A stretch of DNA of 64,000 bases from VBDM01 sp035519135 (GCA_035519135.1 DATIWX010000044.1:1-64000), one strand, 5' to 3'; positions 52,400 to 64,000 are shown, numbered from the stretch's first letter. The notes: a model not told the origin generated them from the letters alone. Made by a program: numbers and translations.

Positions 52400-52511
52400 A
52401 GTTCCGGGGCGGCGAAGCAGCTCGAAAATGAGCCGAGAGACGGCGCGTCGCTTTGACTTCGGCGAAGCAAACCGGAGATAATCCTCACACTTTTGCCTGA
52501 GTCACGGCCGA

Positions 52512-53999
52512 ATGGAATTTAACACAAAAATCGCGGCACCGGAGAGGCAAGCGACCGCGTGCGTCGTCGCCGGCGTGTTCGAATCGCGCAAGCTCTCCTC
52601 CGCGGCCGCAGCGCTCGACAGGGCCGCGCGCGGCCAGTTGCGCGAGATACTCCGCTCCGGAGACATGGACGGCAAAGCGGGGACCACGCGCATGTTGTAT
52701 CACGTGCCCGGCGTCGCCGCGCAGCGCGTCCTTCTCGTAGGACTCGGCAACGAGAAGGCGTTCGGCGAGAAACAGTATCGGGACTGCGCGCGCGCCGCGC
52801 TCTCGGCGATTCGCGACACCGGGACCAGCGATGTTTGCCTCTATCTTTCCGAGCTGCAGGTGACTGGCCGCGATTCCGCATGGAAGGCGCGCCAGCTCGT
52901 GCTTGCTGCGGCCGACGTAGCCTATCGCTTCGATCAAATGAAGAGCAAGAAGGCGGAAGGGCGCGCGCTTGCCCGGGTGTCCGTCGCGGCGTCACAGAAG
53001 CACGACGCTCCCGCTCTGCAGCGCGGCGTGGCCGAGGGAAGCGCCATCGCAGCCGGGATGTCTCTCACCCGGGATCTCGGAAACCTTCCCGGGAACGTGT
53101 GCACTCCCGCATACCTCGCGGAAAGCGCCGCGAGGCTCGGGCGCGAATGGAAGCTGGCGGTCGAAGTGCTCGAGAAAAGAGACATGGAAAAGCTCGGCAT
53201 GGGCTCCCTGCTGTCTGTGACGAAGGGATCGCATCAGCCCCCCAAGTTCGTGATCCTGCGCTACTGGGGCACGGGCAAGAAGGAGCGACCCGTCGTGCTC
53301 GTGGGAAAGGGGATCACGTTCGATACCGGCGGTATTTCCCTGAAGCCGGCAGCCGAAATGGACGAGATGAAGTTCGACATGTGCGGCGCCGCGAGCGTTC
53401 TGGGAACGCTGCGCGCGGTGGCCGAGCTCAGGCTCAAGCTCAACGTGGTCGGGCTGGTGCCGACGTGCGAGAACATGCCCGGGGGCGCGGCCACCAAGCC
53501 GGGGGATGTCGTAACCAGCATGTCGGGCCAGACCGTCGAGATCCTCAACACGGATGCCGAGGGGCGCCTCATCCTGGCCGACGCGCTGAGCTACGCCGAG
53601 CGCTTCGAGCCTCAGGCGGTGGTCGATATCGCCACGCTCACCGGTGCCTGCGTCATCGCGCTCGGTCATGTGTGCTCGGGTTTGTTCGCCAACAGAGACA
53701 AGCTCGCCCAGGAGCTGCAATCGGCAGGAGCGGAGTCGTGGGACCGCGTATGGCAGCTGCCGCTATGGGACGACTACCAGGAGCAGCTCAAGAGCAACTT
53801 CGCCGATTTCGCGAACATCGGCGGGCGCCCCGCAGGCAGCGTCACGGCTGCGTGTTTTCTGTCGAAGTTCACCCGCAAGTACGACTGGGCGCACCTGGAC
53901 ATCGCCGGGACGGCGTGGAGGTCGGGCAAGGAAAAGGGTGCGACGGGCAGACCCGTTCCTCTGCTGACGACTTTCCTCATGAAGCGCGCCAAGGGATAA
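52512..53999 (+). CDS. pepA: Leucyl aminopeptidase PepA
   Basis: A 495-residue M17 metallopeptidase (hexamer, two metal ions). VGKGITFDTGGISLKPA and KFDMCGAASVLG bear the metal ligands; NTDAEGRLILADAL is the family signature. In E. coli PepA also binds DNA as a XerCD accessory and as a repressor of carAB, a role that cannot be judged here. It is divergent from lptF across 112 nt and followed by holC. Confidence 0.97.
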   Translation: MEFNTKIAAPERQATACVVAGVFESRKLSSAAAALDRAARGQLREILRSGDMDGKAGTTRMLYHVPGVAAQRVLLVGLGNEKAFGEKQYRDCARAALSAIRDTGTSDVCLYLSELQVTGRDSAWKARQLVLAAADVAYRFDQMKSKKAEGRALARVSVAASQKHDAPALQRGVAEGSAIAAGMSLTRDLGNLPGNVCTPAYLAESAARLGREWKLAVEVLEKRDMEKLGMGSLLSVTKGSHQPPKFVILRYWGTGKKERPVVLVGKGITFDTGGISLKPAAEMDEMKFDMCGAASVLGTLRAVAELRLKLNVVGLVPTCENMPGGAATKPGDVVTSMSGQTVEILNTDAEGRLILADALSYAERFEPQAVVDIATLTGACVIALGHVCSGLFANRDKLAQELQSAGAESWDRVWQLPLWDDYQEQLKSNFADFANIGGRPAGSVTAACFLSKFTRKYDWAHLDIAGTAWRSGKEKGATGRPVPLLTTFLMKRAKG

Positions 54000-54052
54000 G
54001 CTCAGGGAGAAGGCTATATATCCACCGTGTCCCCGGCACCAGCCCATTGCTC

Positions 54053-54481
54053 ATGACGCGCATCGACTTCTATTCCAACGCGGAATCCAAGCTTCAGGTC
54101 GCCTGCCAGGTCGTCGCCAAGGCGGTCCGCGAGCAAATGCCGGTCCTGGTCTACGCGCCTGACCAGAACACGGCTCGCAGCTTCGACAAGCTGCTGTGGA
54201 CTTATCAGGCGATTGGTTTCGTACCCCATTGTCTCGCCGGCGACGCGCTCGCCGCAGAGACCCCGGTGGTCATCGCGTTCGATGACTCCGAGGCCGCCCA
54301 CCACCGAGTCATCCTCAATCTTCACCTGGAGTCGCCGCCGGCCTTCAGCCGTTTCGAAAGGCTGGTCGAGATCGTCGGCATGGACGACGACGATCGGCAG
54401 CGCGCCCGCAGCCGCTTCCGCTTCTACCGCGACCGCGGCTACGAGATACACCATCACGACCTGGCGAAATCGACCCCATGA
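54053..54481 (+). CDS. holC: DNA polymerase III chi subunit
   Basis: A 142-residue clamp-loader accessory protein that links the polymerase to SSB. RIDFYSNAESKLQVACQVVAKAV at the start, LVYAPDQNTARSFDKLLWTY and FVPHCLAGDA are conserved. The pepA-holC-valS order is common in Proteobacteria. The stop overlaps the ATG of the next gene (ATGA). Confidence 0.94.
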   Translation: MTRIDFYSNAESKLQVACQVVAKAVREQMPVLVYAPDQNTARSFDKLLWTYQAIGFVPHCLAGDALAAETPVVIAFDDSEAAHHRVILNLHLESPPAFSRFERLVEIVGMDDDDRQRARSRFRFYRDRGYEIHHHDLAKSTP

Positions 54482-54888
54482 GCGAGCCGGAAGACCTGCT
54501 GGGAAAGGCCGATGCGTTCCTCAAGCGCTACCACCCGTCGAGCGCCCCAGGCAGGCACGACGTTCCGGTTCTCACCGAGGTCATCGAGGAAGGCCGTGAA
54601 GCCCCACCGGGTCCGCCTGCGGCGGCAGCCCAGAATGCCGCAACCAGGCCCGATGTTGCAGAGATGGAGCAAAGACTGAAGCAGAGCATCCTCGATGCCG
54701 TCGCGTCGTACGTAACAAAATCGGTCGAGGAGCCCCTCAGGGCGCACCTGGAGGCTCACCTTCAGACCGCGCTCGCCGCCCTCAGCGCCCAGCTCAAGTC
54801 CGATCTGGAAACGCTCATCCGCGAGACCGTCGCCCGCGCCGTCGCCGCAGAGATCACTCGCCTGCGGGGACCTTCGCGGGGCAGCTGA
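54478..54888 (+). CDS. Hypothetical protein between holC and valS
   Basis: A 136-residue protein that I cannot name. Residues 1-35 carry DLLGKADAFLKRYHPS and DVPVLTEVIEEG, a short pattern seen in several betaproteobacterial proteins of unknown role. A Pro/Ala-rich linker (42-56) is followed by an amphipathic helical half (58-130) rich in Leu, Ala and Glu, possibly a coiled coil. It has no cysteine, signal or membrane helix. Coupled to holC by ATGA, it may be a partner in replication, but this is only positional. Confidence 0.7.
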   Translation: MSEPEDLLGKADAFLKRYHPSSAPGRHDVPVLTEVIEEGREAPPGPPAAAAQNAATRPDVAEMEQRLKQSILDAVASYVTKSVEEPLRAHLEAHLQTALAALSAQLKSDLETLIRETVARAVAAEITRLRGPSRGS

Positions 54889-54967
54889 AGCTATAATCCC
54901 TCAGAGCGCGTCGAACCGGGCTCCTGCAGTGAGCACCGCTCGGCGCGTTTTTTCGTTCTGACCGCAA

Positions 54968-57751
<2,784 letters not shown>

Positions 57752-57769
57752 GGGCTCGGCCGCTCTCCC

Positions 57770-59020
57770 GTGATCCCCGCGCTGCGAGCCTTTCGCTCCA
57801 CGAACTTTCGCATCTTCTACGCCGGGCAGGGGCTGGCCCTGCTCGGAAACTGGATGCAGAGCGTGGCGATGAGCTGGCTCGTGTATCGCGTGACCGGCTC
57901 GGCGCTGCTGCTCGGCGTCACCGCCGGCGCGCAGCAGCTGCCGGTGCTGTTTCTTTCGCCGATCGCAGGCGTCTGGGCCGACCGCGTCAACCGCCGCCGC
58001 CTGCTGGTGATGATCCAGTCGCTCGCCTTCGCGCAGGCCCTGACGCTCGCCGCGCTCACTTTCGCCGACGTGGTCCGCGTCCCCTTCTTGATCGGCCTCG
58101 CTCTGCTCCTAGGCATCATCACCGCGTTCGAGACGCCAACGAGACAGGCCTTTCTCCTGGAGCTGATCGACCACCGGGAAGACCTGCCGAATGCCATCGC
58201 GCTCCAGTCGATGCTGTTTCAGGCGGCGCGCTTCGTCGGACCCTCCGTCGCCGGATTGGTGCTAGCCCTGCTCGGCGAGGCGTGGTGCTTCCTGGCCAAC
58301 GCTCTCTTCTATCTCGCCATCATCGGAACCTACGCTGCGGTGCGCGTGAAGCCGCGCGAACCGCCCCGGACCGGGGTGGAGTGGTGGCGCCAGCTCGCCT
58401 CCGGATTCGCCTACGCGTTCGGGTTCACCGGAACCCGGCGCCTGCTCCTGCTGCTCATGATGGTTGGGCTCTTCTCCGCGCCCTGGCAATCGCTGATGCC
58501 GATTTTCGCTGCAGAGACCTTCAGCGGCGACTCGCGGACGTTCGGCTTTCTGATCGGCGCGGTGGGCCTGGGAGCGGTAACGGGCACCTTCGTGCTTGCG
58601 GCGCGCAGCTCGGTGCGGGGCCTTGGCCGGGTTGTCGCTTCGACGACCGTGACGGCCGGTGCGGCGCTGATCGGCTTTTCCCTTTCGGAAACGCTATGGT
58701 TGTCGCTCGCTTTTCTCGCCCTTTTCGGGGCCGGGCTGGTCGTCACCGCGGCTTCGATCAACACGATCCTGCAGACGCTCGCGGAAGAGGACAAGCGAGC
58801 GAGGATCATCAGCATGTACGTCATGTGCTTCCTCGGGTTCGCGCCCATCGGCAATTTCATCGCGGGCGCGCTCGCGGAGTCTATCGGGGTCCACTGGACC
58901 CTGTTCTCATGCGGCGTCGTCGTCGCCGCGGCCGGGAGCGTATTCGCTCTGCGCTTGAAGAGCTGGGCGAGCGCCGTAAGGCCGGTCTACCTCAAGCAGG
59001 GGATCATCCGCGATCGCTAG
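57770..59020 (+). CDS. MFS transporter, EntS/MFS_3 type
   Basis: A 416-residue transporter with about 12 membrane helices. FRIFYAGQGLALLGNWMQSVAMSWLVYR at the start, the A-motif region GVWADRVNRRRLL and FETPTRQAFLLELI fit the EntS-like MFS_3 group of exporters. The cargo is unknown, since no siderophore genes lie nearby. The start is a GTG at 57770, 18 nt after valS. Confidence 0.9.
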   Translation: MIPALRAFRSTNFRIFYAGQGLALLGNWMQSVAMSWLVYRVTGSALLLGVTAGAQQLPVLFLSPIAGVWADRVNRRRLLVMIQSLAFAQALTLAALTFADVVRVPFLIGLALLLGIITAFETPTRQAFLLELIDHREDLPNAIALQSMLFQAARFVGPSVAGLVLALLGEAWCFLANALFYLAIIGTYAAVRVKPREPPRTGVEWWRQLASGFAYAFGFTGTRRLLLLLMMVGLFSAPWQSLMPIFAAETFSGDSRTFGFLIGAVGLGAVTGTFVLAARSSVRGLGRVVASTTVTAGAALIGFSLSETLWLSLAFLALFGAGLVVTAASINTILQTLAEEDKRARIISMYVMCFLGFAPIGNFIAGALAESIGVHWTLFSCGVVVAAAGSVFALRLKSWASAVRPVYLKQGIIRDR

Positions 59021-59028
59021 GCGCGAGC

Positions 59029-59259
59029 TCACTTCTTCTTCATGAAGAAGGTGAAGACCTTGTCTGCCTCGGTATGAGAGAGCAGTTCGTTCCCGGTCTG
59101 CTTGGCGAAAGCCTGGAAATCCTTGACCGCCCCGGGATCGGTGGCCAGGACACGCAGCACCTGCCCGCTCTTGATGTCGGCCAGAGCCTTCTTGGCGCGA
59201 AGGATCGGAAGCGGGCAATTGAGTCCTCGTACGTCCAGGTCCTTGTCGAAGGTCGTCAT
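59029..59259 (-). CDS. tusA: TusA-family sulfur carrier
   Basis: A 76-residue protein of the SirA/TusA fold. The active cysteine is C15 in the motif RGLNCPLPILRAKKAL. It ends FTFFMKKK. It may pass persulfide sulfur for tRNA thiolation or molybdenum cofactor work. Other Tus genes are absent here, so the exact pathway is open. It is convergent with the MFS gene and divergent from the ChrB-like gene. Confidence 0.9.
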   Translation of the reverse strand: MTTFDKDLDVRGLNCPLPILRAKKALADIKSGQVLRVLATDPGAVKDFQAFAKQTGNELLSHTEADKVFTFFMKKK

Positions 59260-59414
59260 CGTCGTCCGATTGCGCTCAAAGGGCGAAGACTATACCAAAC
59301 CGCCCGCCCGTTGAAGCGGGACCGGCGCTGGGGCGTGCCCCGGACGCGGCCGGGTTGCTGAATCGGATTTCGGTACTTAAACTGGGACGCCGCCAGCAAG
59401 TTACTGGAGCAGCT

Positions 59415-60401
59415 TTGGCCAAAGAAACACCACAACCTGATTCGCAATGGCTGGTCTTTGTCGCCAGCCTTCCCATGGACGATCCCGCCTCCAGGATGCG
59501 GGTACTGCGCACGCTGGAGGCGATGGGTTGCGCGCTGCTGCGCGAGGGCGTGTATCTGCTGCCTGACAAGCCGGTCAACCGTCAGGGACTGCAGCGATTG
59601 TCCGAGCACACCCTTCGCATCAGCGGCTCGGCCCACGTCCTGCATGTGACCAGCGCTGACGCCGAGCAGGGACGATCATTCAAGTCGCTTTTCGACCGCG
59701 CGGCGAAATACGAGGAGCTGATCAAGGTGATCGAAGGGCTGCGAGCAGGGTTCGGCATTTCCGAGCCAAGCGCGATCGCCCGGGTGCTCAACAAGCAGCG
59801 CCGCGAATTCGAGGCTATCAGCGCCTTGGATTTCTTCGATTCACCCTTGAAGGAGCAAGCCGCGCGCGTGCTGCGAGAGACCGAGGCCGAGGTACGCAAG
59901 AGAATGTTCCCCGACGCGGCCAAGTCGGGCGGACGCCTGACCCAGACCGGGCGGTACTATTTCAAGCGGGTCTGGGCGTCACGCAAGCCTCTTCTGGCCG
60001 ACCGGCTCGCGTCGGGGTGGCTGATACGGCGGTTCATCGACCCGGAGGCAGTGCTCATGTGGCTGGACAAGACCCAGCCGTGCCCCTCGACTGCGGTCGG
60101 GTTCGGTTTCGAGGGCGCGACCTTTTCCAACAGCAGGGACAAGGTGACGTTTCAGGAGTTGCTTGTGCGTTTCAGCCTGGACGGCAACGAAACGCTCGCC
60201 AGGATCGGCGCGCTGGTGCACTACCTCGACGCCGGGGGCGCCGCGCCCGTCGCCGAGGCGGCGGGCGTCGAAACTCTGCTCCAGGGCGCGCGCCGCCGCT
60301 GCGGCAGCGACGAGGAGCTGTTCACCGAGACAGAAAAGACATTCGACCTGCTGTACGAGGCTTACTTCGAAGGCCCAGCAAAAGACTCGCCCTCTCGCTA
60401 G
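59415..60401 (+). CDS. chrB: ChrB-like chromate resistance/regulator protein
   Basis: A 328-residue protein with a ChrB N-terminal domain (QWLVFVASLPMDDPASRMRVLRTLEAMG, loosely) and the C-terminal chromate-resistance domain (LASGWLIRRFIDPEAVLMW and FSNSRDKVTFQELL). ChrB is a chromate-responsive regulator of the transporter gene chrA in Ochrobactrum and Cupriavidus. No chrA lies in the window. The start is a TTG at 59415 with GGAG 6 nt upstream; a TTG at 59355 would add 20 residues without homology. The stop overlaps the next convergent stop in CTAG. Confidence 0.82.
   Translation: MAKETPQPDSQWLVFVASLPMDDPASRMRVLRTLEAMGCALLREGVYLLPDKPVNRQGLQRLSEHTLRISGSAHVLHVTSADAEQGRSFKSLFDRAAKYEELIKVIEGLRAGFGISEPSAIARVLNKQRREFEAISALDFFDSPLKEQAARVLRETEAEVRKRMFPDAAKSGGRLTQTGRYYFKRVWASRKPLLADRLASGWLIRRFIDPEAVLMWLDKTQPCPSTAVGFGFEGATFSNSRDKVTFQELLVRFSLDGNETLARIGALVHYLDAGGAAPVAEAAGVETLLQGARRRCGSDEELFTETEKTFDLLYEAYFEGPAKDSPSR
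60398..60401. other. Shared CTAG stop of convergent genes
   Basis: The ChrB-like TAG (60399-60401) and the BepA-like TAG (minus strand, 60400-60398) overlap in CTAG, the third case in this window. Confidence 0.95.
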
Positions 60402-61825
60402 CGAGCCCTTTTCTCCTCGGCTTGCAGCGAGCGCAGATCCCGCAGACGGGCCTCGACTGCCGACAACTGGTAGAAGTCGCCGTCGCCGCTCTTTTGAGCG
60501 AGCTGGAGCTGCTCGATCGCAGCCGGCAAAGTTCCCTGCAGGATGTAGGTTTCGGCAAGCGCTTGATGGTGCAACAGGCGCTTGCCCGATGCCGCGTAGG
60601 ACTTGGCCTGGAGGCCGTATAGCCTGGCGTCGCGCGGATAGCTTTTCACGAGATCGGAAAGCCAGGCGAGCGCCGCCGCATGCTGGCCCATGCCCTGCAA
60701 CACGTCGACGTAGGCGTAGTGAAGGGGACGATAGTTGGGAAATCGCGACAGAGCCGCACGAAGCACGTCCCCTGCTCCAGGCGCATCGCCCGCGCCGAGA
60801 CGAATGCGCGCCAGCAGCAGAGCCACCATGGGATGGGGCCCCAGAAGCTTTTGCGCGGCTTCGGCCTCGGTCGCGGCTCGGCGATAGTCCTGCGAGCGCG
60901 CCAGGGCATTGGCGAAGCCGTAGTGTGCCGCGGCTTCGTTGGCATAGCGATGCTCGCGCACCTGCTCGTCGAAGTGCGCCACGGCCTCGCGCGGCGTGCC
61001 CTGCCCGGCGACGAGCCTGGCGCGGACAAGGTAGAACTCGACGCTGTCGGGCGACTGCTTGTAGACGGCATTCTGGGCGCGGTTTTGCATGTCGGCGATT
61101 CGCTCGCTGGTGAGCGGGTGGGTTCTCAGGTAGGCCGGGGCGTTGTTCTCGTACAGCCGCGTCGCCTTCTGCATGCGTTCGAAGAACGTGCCCATGGCAC
61201 TGACGTCGAAGCCGGCCTGCTGAAGATACTGAAAGCCGACGCGGTCGGCTTCCCGCTCGAAATCGCGCGTGTAGTTGATCTGCGATTGCACGCTGGCCGC
61301 GCCGGCCCCCGTTATGACCGCCTGGGTTACGTCCGGGCGGGACCGCGCGGCGAGCAGCCCCAGAACAACCGCTGCGAGCACGGGGATCGACATCTGTTCC
61401 TGCTTTCCCAGCAATCGCGCGAGGTGGTGCTGGGTCACGTGGGCCACCTCGTGGGACAGCACGCTGGCGAATTCCGATTCGGTTTGCGCGGCGAGCAGCA
61501 GTCCCGTGTGCACTCCGACGAATCCTCCCGGCATGGCGAAGGCGTTGATGGTGTTGTCGCGAACCAGAAAGAACTCGAAGTCCTGCTGTGCGTCGGCTGT
61601 CGCCATCACGACGCGCCGCCCGACCTCGTTCACGTACTCAGTGAGCTCGGGATCGTCGAGGTAGGTCGGATCGCGGCGAATTTCACGTATCGCCTGCTCT
61701 CCGATCTTGCGCTCGATGGCGGGCGAAAGGAGTCCGCCGGACGTGTCACCCAGCTCCGGAAGCGCCTGCCCGGTCGCTCGAGGGACAAGCAGAATCAGGC
61801 TCAGGCAGGTTGCCGCTATTCTCAT
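60398..61825 (-). CDS. bepA: BepA/YfgC-like periplasmic M48 metalloprotease with TPR
   Basis: A 475-residue protein with a signal peptide of about 20 residues. The zinc motif HEVAH is at 125-129, and the third ligand glutamate is in FEREADRVGFQYL. A C-terminal TPR part (about 285-460) follows. E. coli BepA assists or degrades LptD and BAM substrates at the outer membrane. The length is near that of E. coli BepA (487). It is divergent from moaC. Confidence 0.92.
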   Translation of the reverse strand: MRIAATCLSLILLVPRATGQALPELGDTSGGLLSPAIERKIGEQAIREIRRDPTYLDDPELTEYVNEVGRRVVMATADAQQDFEFFLVRDNTINAFAMPGGFVGVHTGLLLAAQTESEFASVLSHEVAHVTQHHLARLLGKQEQMSIPVLAAVVLGLLAARSRPDVTQAVITGAGAASVQSQINYTRDFEREADRVGFQYLQQAGFDVSAMGTFFERMQKATRLYENNAPAYLRTHPLTSERIADMQNRAQNAVYKQSPDSVEFYLVRARLVAGQGTPREAVAHFDEQVREHRYANEAAAHYGFANALARSQDYRRAATEAEAAQKLLGPHPMVALLLARIRLGAGDAPGAGDVLRAALSRFPNYRPLHYAYVDVLQGMGQHAAALAWLSDLVKSYPRDARLYGLQAKSYAASGKRLLHHQALAETYILQGTLPAAIEQLQLAQKSGDGDFYQLSAVEARLRDLRSLQAEEKRAR

Positions 61826-61903
61826 GGATAATATGATACCGCTGCGCGGCAGTGGTTCCCTTGGGGAACCGTCCGCTCGGCGCGTGTTTCAAGGGGCAGG
61901 AGA

Positions 61904-62392
61904 ATGAGTCGTCCTGGAAAATTCACTCACTTCGACGCGTCGGGCCAGGCCCATATGGTGGATGTGGGAGGGAAGCCGGAGACGCGACGCGTCGCACGAG
62001 CGAGCGGCACGATCGGCATGTCCCTCGAAACTCTGAAGCTCATCCTCGCGGGCGGTGCCAAGAAGGGCGACGTTCTCGGCGTCGCACGCGTCGCGGCCAT
62101 CCAGGGAGCCAAACGAGCTGGCGAATTGATCCCCCTGTGCCATCCGCTCAACCTCACGCGCATCGCCGCCGAATTCGCCGTGGACAAGCGCGCCTCGACG
62201 GTCCGGCTCGTCGTCACGGTGGAAACGCTGGGCCGGACCGGGGTGGAGATGGAAGCGCTGACTGCGGTCAGCGTGGGCCTGCTGACGATCTACGACATGT
62301 GCAAGGCCGTGGACCGCGCGATGACCATCGGGGAGATCAGGCTGCTCGAGAAATCCGGCGGACGGTCTGGGCACTATCGGCGCATGGACTAG
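61904..62392 (+). CDS. moaC: Cyclic pyranopterin monophosphate synthase MoaC
   Basis: A 162-residue enzyme of molybdenum cofactor synthesis that works after MoaA. FTHFDASGQAHMVDV, then LCHPLNLT and GVEMEALTAVSVGLLTIYDMCKAVD, are diagnostic. The length matches the family. The only other possible cofactor gene here is tusA, 2.6 kb away. Confidence 0.97.
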   Translation: MSRPGKFTHFDASGQAHMVDVGGKPETRRVARASGTIGMSLETLKLILAGGAKKGDVLGVARVAAIQGAKRAGELIPLCHPLNLTRIAAEFAVDKRASTVRLVVTVETLGRTGVEMEALTAVSVGLLTIYDMCKAVDRAMTIGEIRLLEKSGGRSGHYRRMD

Positions 62393-62425
62393 TCAGGCCG
62401 GCCTCCCGCCAAGCTACGATCGACT

Positions 62426-64000
62426 TCAGGGCGATGCGGTTCGGGCGCGTTTACCCGGCGCGACGCCAGCGCTCGAAGATTCCAGGCGCTCGATCTCGTA
62501 GTCTGCGCCGTTGAAGCCCAACTCGGATGCCCGCCGGTACTCGGTCATTGCCTCCGGGATCCGGCCGAGGTGCTCCAGGACGAGCCCCAGCCTGTGGTGC
62601 CCAAGCGCGCCTTCGGGCCTCAACTCGACCGCGCGTGACAGATACGGCAGGGCCAACTGGTACTCGCCAAGCATGAAGTGGATGAAGCCGCGGGCGAAAT
62701 AGCAGTGCACCGTCCCCGGATATTGTTGCATGCACCTGTCGGCAACCTCGATGGCTTTATCCGGCCTCCCCCCGTAGGCGTACTCCCTGCCCGCCATATA
62801 CAGGGTACGCGAGCCCCAGGGAACGGGCTTCGCCGGAAGCTTGAGGTAGGCGTCCTCCCATAGAAGCACGGGCCTGGAGAATGTCACTAAACGGTCGTAT
62901 GCCTGGTACAGGAGTACGGGGATCGCAAGCGCGGCGGCGGCCACCCCTGCCCGCAAGGGAGCCGCACTGAGGAGCGCCGCGATGGCGATCATCACACCGG
63001 GTGCCCAGAGATAGCTCCGATAGAGCACGAACGGCTCTTGAAATCGCACAGTACTGAACTCGACCAGGAACAAGATCCACGTGAAGAGCATCCCGAACCC
63101 GACCATTCCGATTCGGCCTCTCCGCAGGAGAAGGAGAAAGCCAACCGCGGCAAAAGCGAGGAAGGCGAAGACCTTGAGAAGGATCCAGCCGGCCGACCAG
63201 GTGTCGAAGAAATCGACCCGGACATCGATGGACATCGCACCCGTAGCCGGCCAAAGCCAGAGTGCGAGGTACTTGAAGAACAGCCCCGCCTGGGTGACCA
63301 CACTCATCGGCCAGGACAAGTCGGCGATGGCGTGTCCGAAGGTGCCCTCGAGCTGGCTTGCCAGGCCGCCGAAATCGGGCTCGTACGCCGCGCCGATCAG
63401 CCATTTCCTGCCGAACGTCACGAAAATAGCCGCTGGAGCGCAGGCTGCCAGGTAGATTGCGGCGTGACGAAATGCAAAGCGCCGTTCCCCCACCAGAACT
63501 GCAGCGAGTGCCGCCGCGCCGGGCAACAGAACGCTATGCTCCTTGGACAGAACGGCCACCGAGTACATGAGCGCGGCTGACAGCGCGTCGCTATGCCGGC
63601 CACGCGTCAATCCGCGCAAGAACAACACGATCGAGAGGAGCGAGAACAGGGTGGCGAAGACGATCGTCCGCTGCACCAGATATCCGGCGCCGTAGACCGC
63701 GACCGGGTGGATCGCGAACACGGCGGCTCCGACACACGCCCAGAGTGCTGCTGTCGACTCGGTTCGCAACCCCGGCCTGTCCGAGGGCGAAACAGCACGC
63801 AGCAGGTCGTAGATCAGCTTGCACAGTGCGAGCGCACAGGCAAGGTGGAAGACCAAGCTGACGATGCGGTGCGCCCGCATGCCGCCCACCTCGATTTCGG
63901 TGATGGCAAGCGAGAAATACGGCGGGAGACGCATGTCCAGGCCGAACGGGTGGGTCGCGTAATACGCGAACTTATACCCGGAGAAGAATTGCCAGTCGTC
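62426..64000 (-). CDS. Membrane glycosyltransferase-like protein with TPR, 3' part (5' end off window)
   Basis: At least 524 residues are visible, and the frame is still open at the window edge, so the true start lies beyond 64000. About nine or ten hydrophobic segments (visible residues 45-370) resemble the O-mannosyltransferase/GT39-like membrane proteins that have C-terminal TPR repeats. The TPRs are at about 395-500 (AGREYAYGGRPDKAIEVADRC, loosely; ARGFIHFMLGEYQLALPYLSRAVEL; LGLVLEHLGRIPEAMTEYRRA). The catalytic first loop is outside. The substrate, glycan or protein, is unknown. Confidence 0.75.
   Translation of the reverse strand, partial: DDWQFFSGYKFAYYATHPFGLDMRLPPYFSLAITEIEVGGMRAHRIVSLVFHLACALALCKLIYDLLRAVSPSDRPGLRTESTAALWACVGAAVFAIHPVAVYGAGYLVQRTIVFATLFSLLSIVLFLRGLTRGRHSDALSAALMYSVAVLSKEHSVLLPGAAALAAVLVGERRFAFRHAAIYLAACAPAAIFVTFGRKWLIGAAYEPDFGGLASQLEGTFGHAIADLSWPMSVVTQAGLFFKYLALWLWPATGAMSIDVRVDFFDTWSAGWILLKVFAFLAFAAVGFLLLLRRGRIGMVGFGMLFTWILFLVEFSTVRFQEPFVLYRSYLWAPGVMIAIAALLSAAPLRAGVAAAALAIPVLLYQAYDRLVTFSRPVLLWEDAYLKLPAKPVPWGSRTLYMAGREYAYGGRPDKAIEVADRCMQQYPGTVHCYFARGFIHFMLGEYQLALPYLSRAVELRPEGALGHHRLGLVLEHLGRIPEAMTEYRRASELGFNGADYEIERLESSSAGVAPGKRARTASP

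Noticed and set aside
54892..54897. Full valS promoter
   Set aside because: TATAAT is perfect, but no -35-like hexamer lies 15-19 nt upstream, so I report only the -10 in the gene text.

Overview
The window looks like core chromosome from a GC-rich betaproteobacterium. The evidence is the ilvB-ilvN-ilvC-psd-pssA-leuA block, a PhaM-type polyhydroxyalkanoate granule regulator, a PP0621-pilS-pilR-ampD run, the sigma/DUF3619/DUF3106/RDD block and the trxA-rho-rpmE order. Family and genus cannot be fixed from this sequence. I see no insertion sequence, prophage, CRISPR array, rRNA or integrase. No gap without a gene exceeds 300 bases. One tRNA gene (Pro, anticodon CGG) is present.

Layout. 1-0.6 kb: 5' part of a RecB/AddB-like DNA repair gene and the seven-iron ferredoxin fdxA, both leftward. 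0.8-7.8 kb, rightward: trxA, rho, rpmE with its terminator, a GT39-type membrane glycosyltransferase overlapping pgi, a DUF6494 protein and an FAD-linked D-lactate/glycolate-type dehydrogenase. 7.8-12.3 kb, mixed: orn, a Ste24-like protease, phhB coupled to a DUF2007/zinc-ribbon protein, a CobD/AmpE-like membrane protein, a CoA-type Nudix hydrolase and a small secreted protein. 12.3-18.2 kb, leftward: pip, quinone reductase, phaM, a patatin lipase and maeB. 18.3-30 kb: an aminotransferase, a lytic transglycosylase, a lysine-rich H1-like protein, DUF2442, nrdB, nrdA (with tandem NrdR boxes), ampD, pilR, pilS, PP0621, a periplasmic binding protein and tRNA-Pro.

30-41.6 kb: ispB divergent from rplU-rpmA, then obgE-proB; a leftward rubrerythrin / CCG-domain Fe-S protein / DUF3501 cluster; rppH, divergent from the proS-transglycosylase pair; then yihY-pyrF. 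41.6-48.2 kb, leftward: branched-chain amino acid genes with two phospholipid genes embedded, and a leucine-rich candidate leader peptide before leuA. 48.3-50.2 kb, rightward: an ECF-like sigma factor with DUF3619, DUF3106 and RDD proteins. 50.2-64 kb: lptF-lptG divergent from pepA-holC-hypothetical-valS-MFS, then tusA, a ChrB-like protein, a BepA-like protease, moaC and the 3' part of a membrane glycosyltransferase-like TPR protein.

Most genes are housekeeping. The parts that may be under-described are (1) the sigma factor with a coupled membrane DUF3619 protein and secreted DUF3106 protein, which resembles in layout a sigma/anti-sigma/periplasmic-sensor system; (2) the rubrerythrin/Fe-S/DUF3501 redox cluster, with a large imperfect palindrome upstream and a 10-bp hairpin inside; (3) a candidate leaderless leucine-rich leader peptide in front of leuA; and (4) a 16-bp palindrome lying under both -35 boxes of the divergent ilvB and sigma-factor promoters. 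All functional statements are from reading the sequence and family knowledge; no database search was run.
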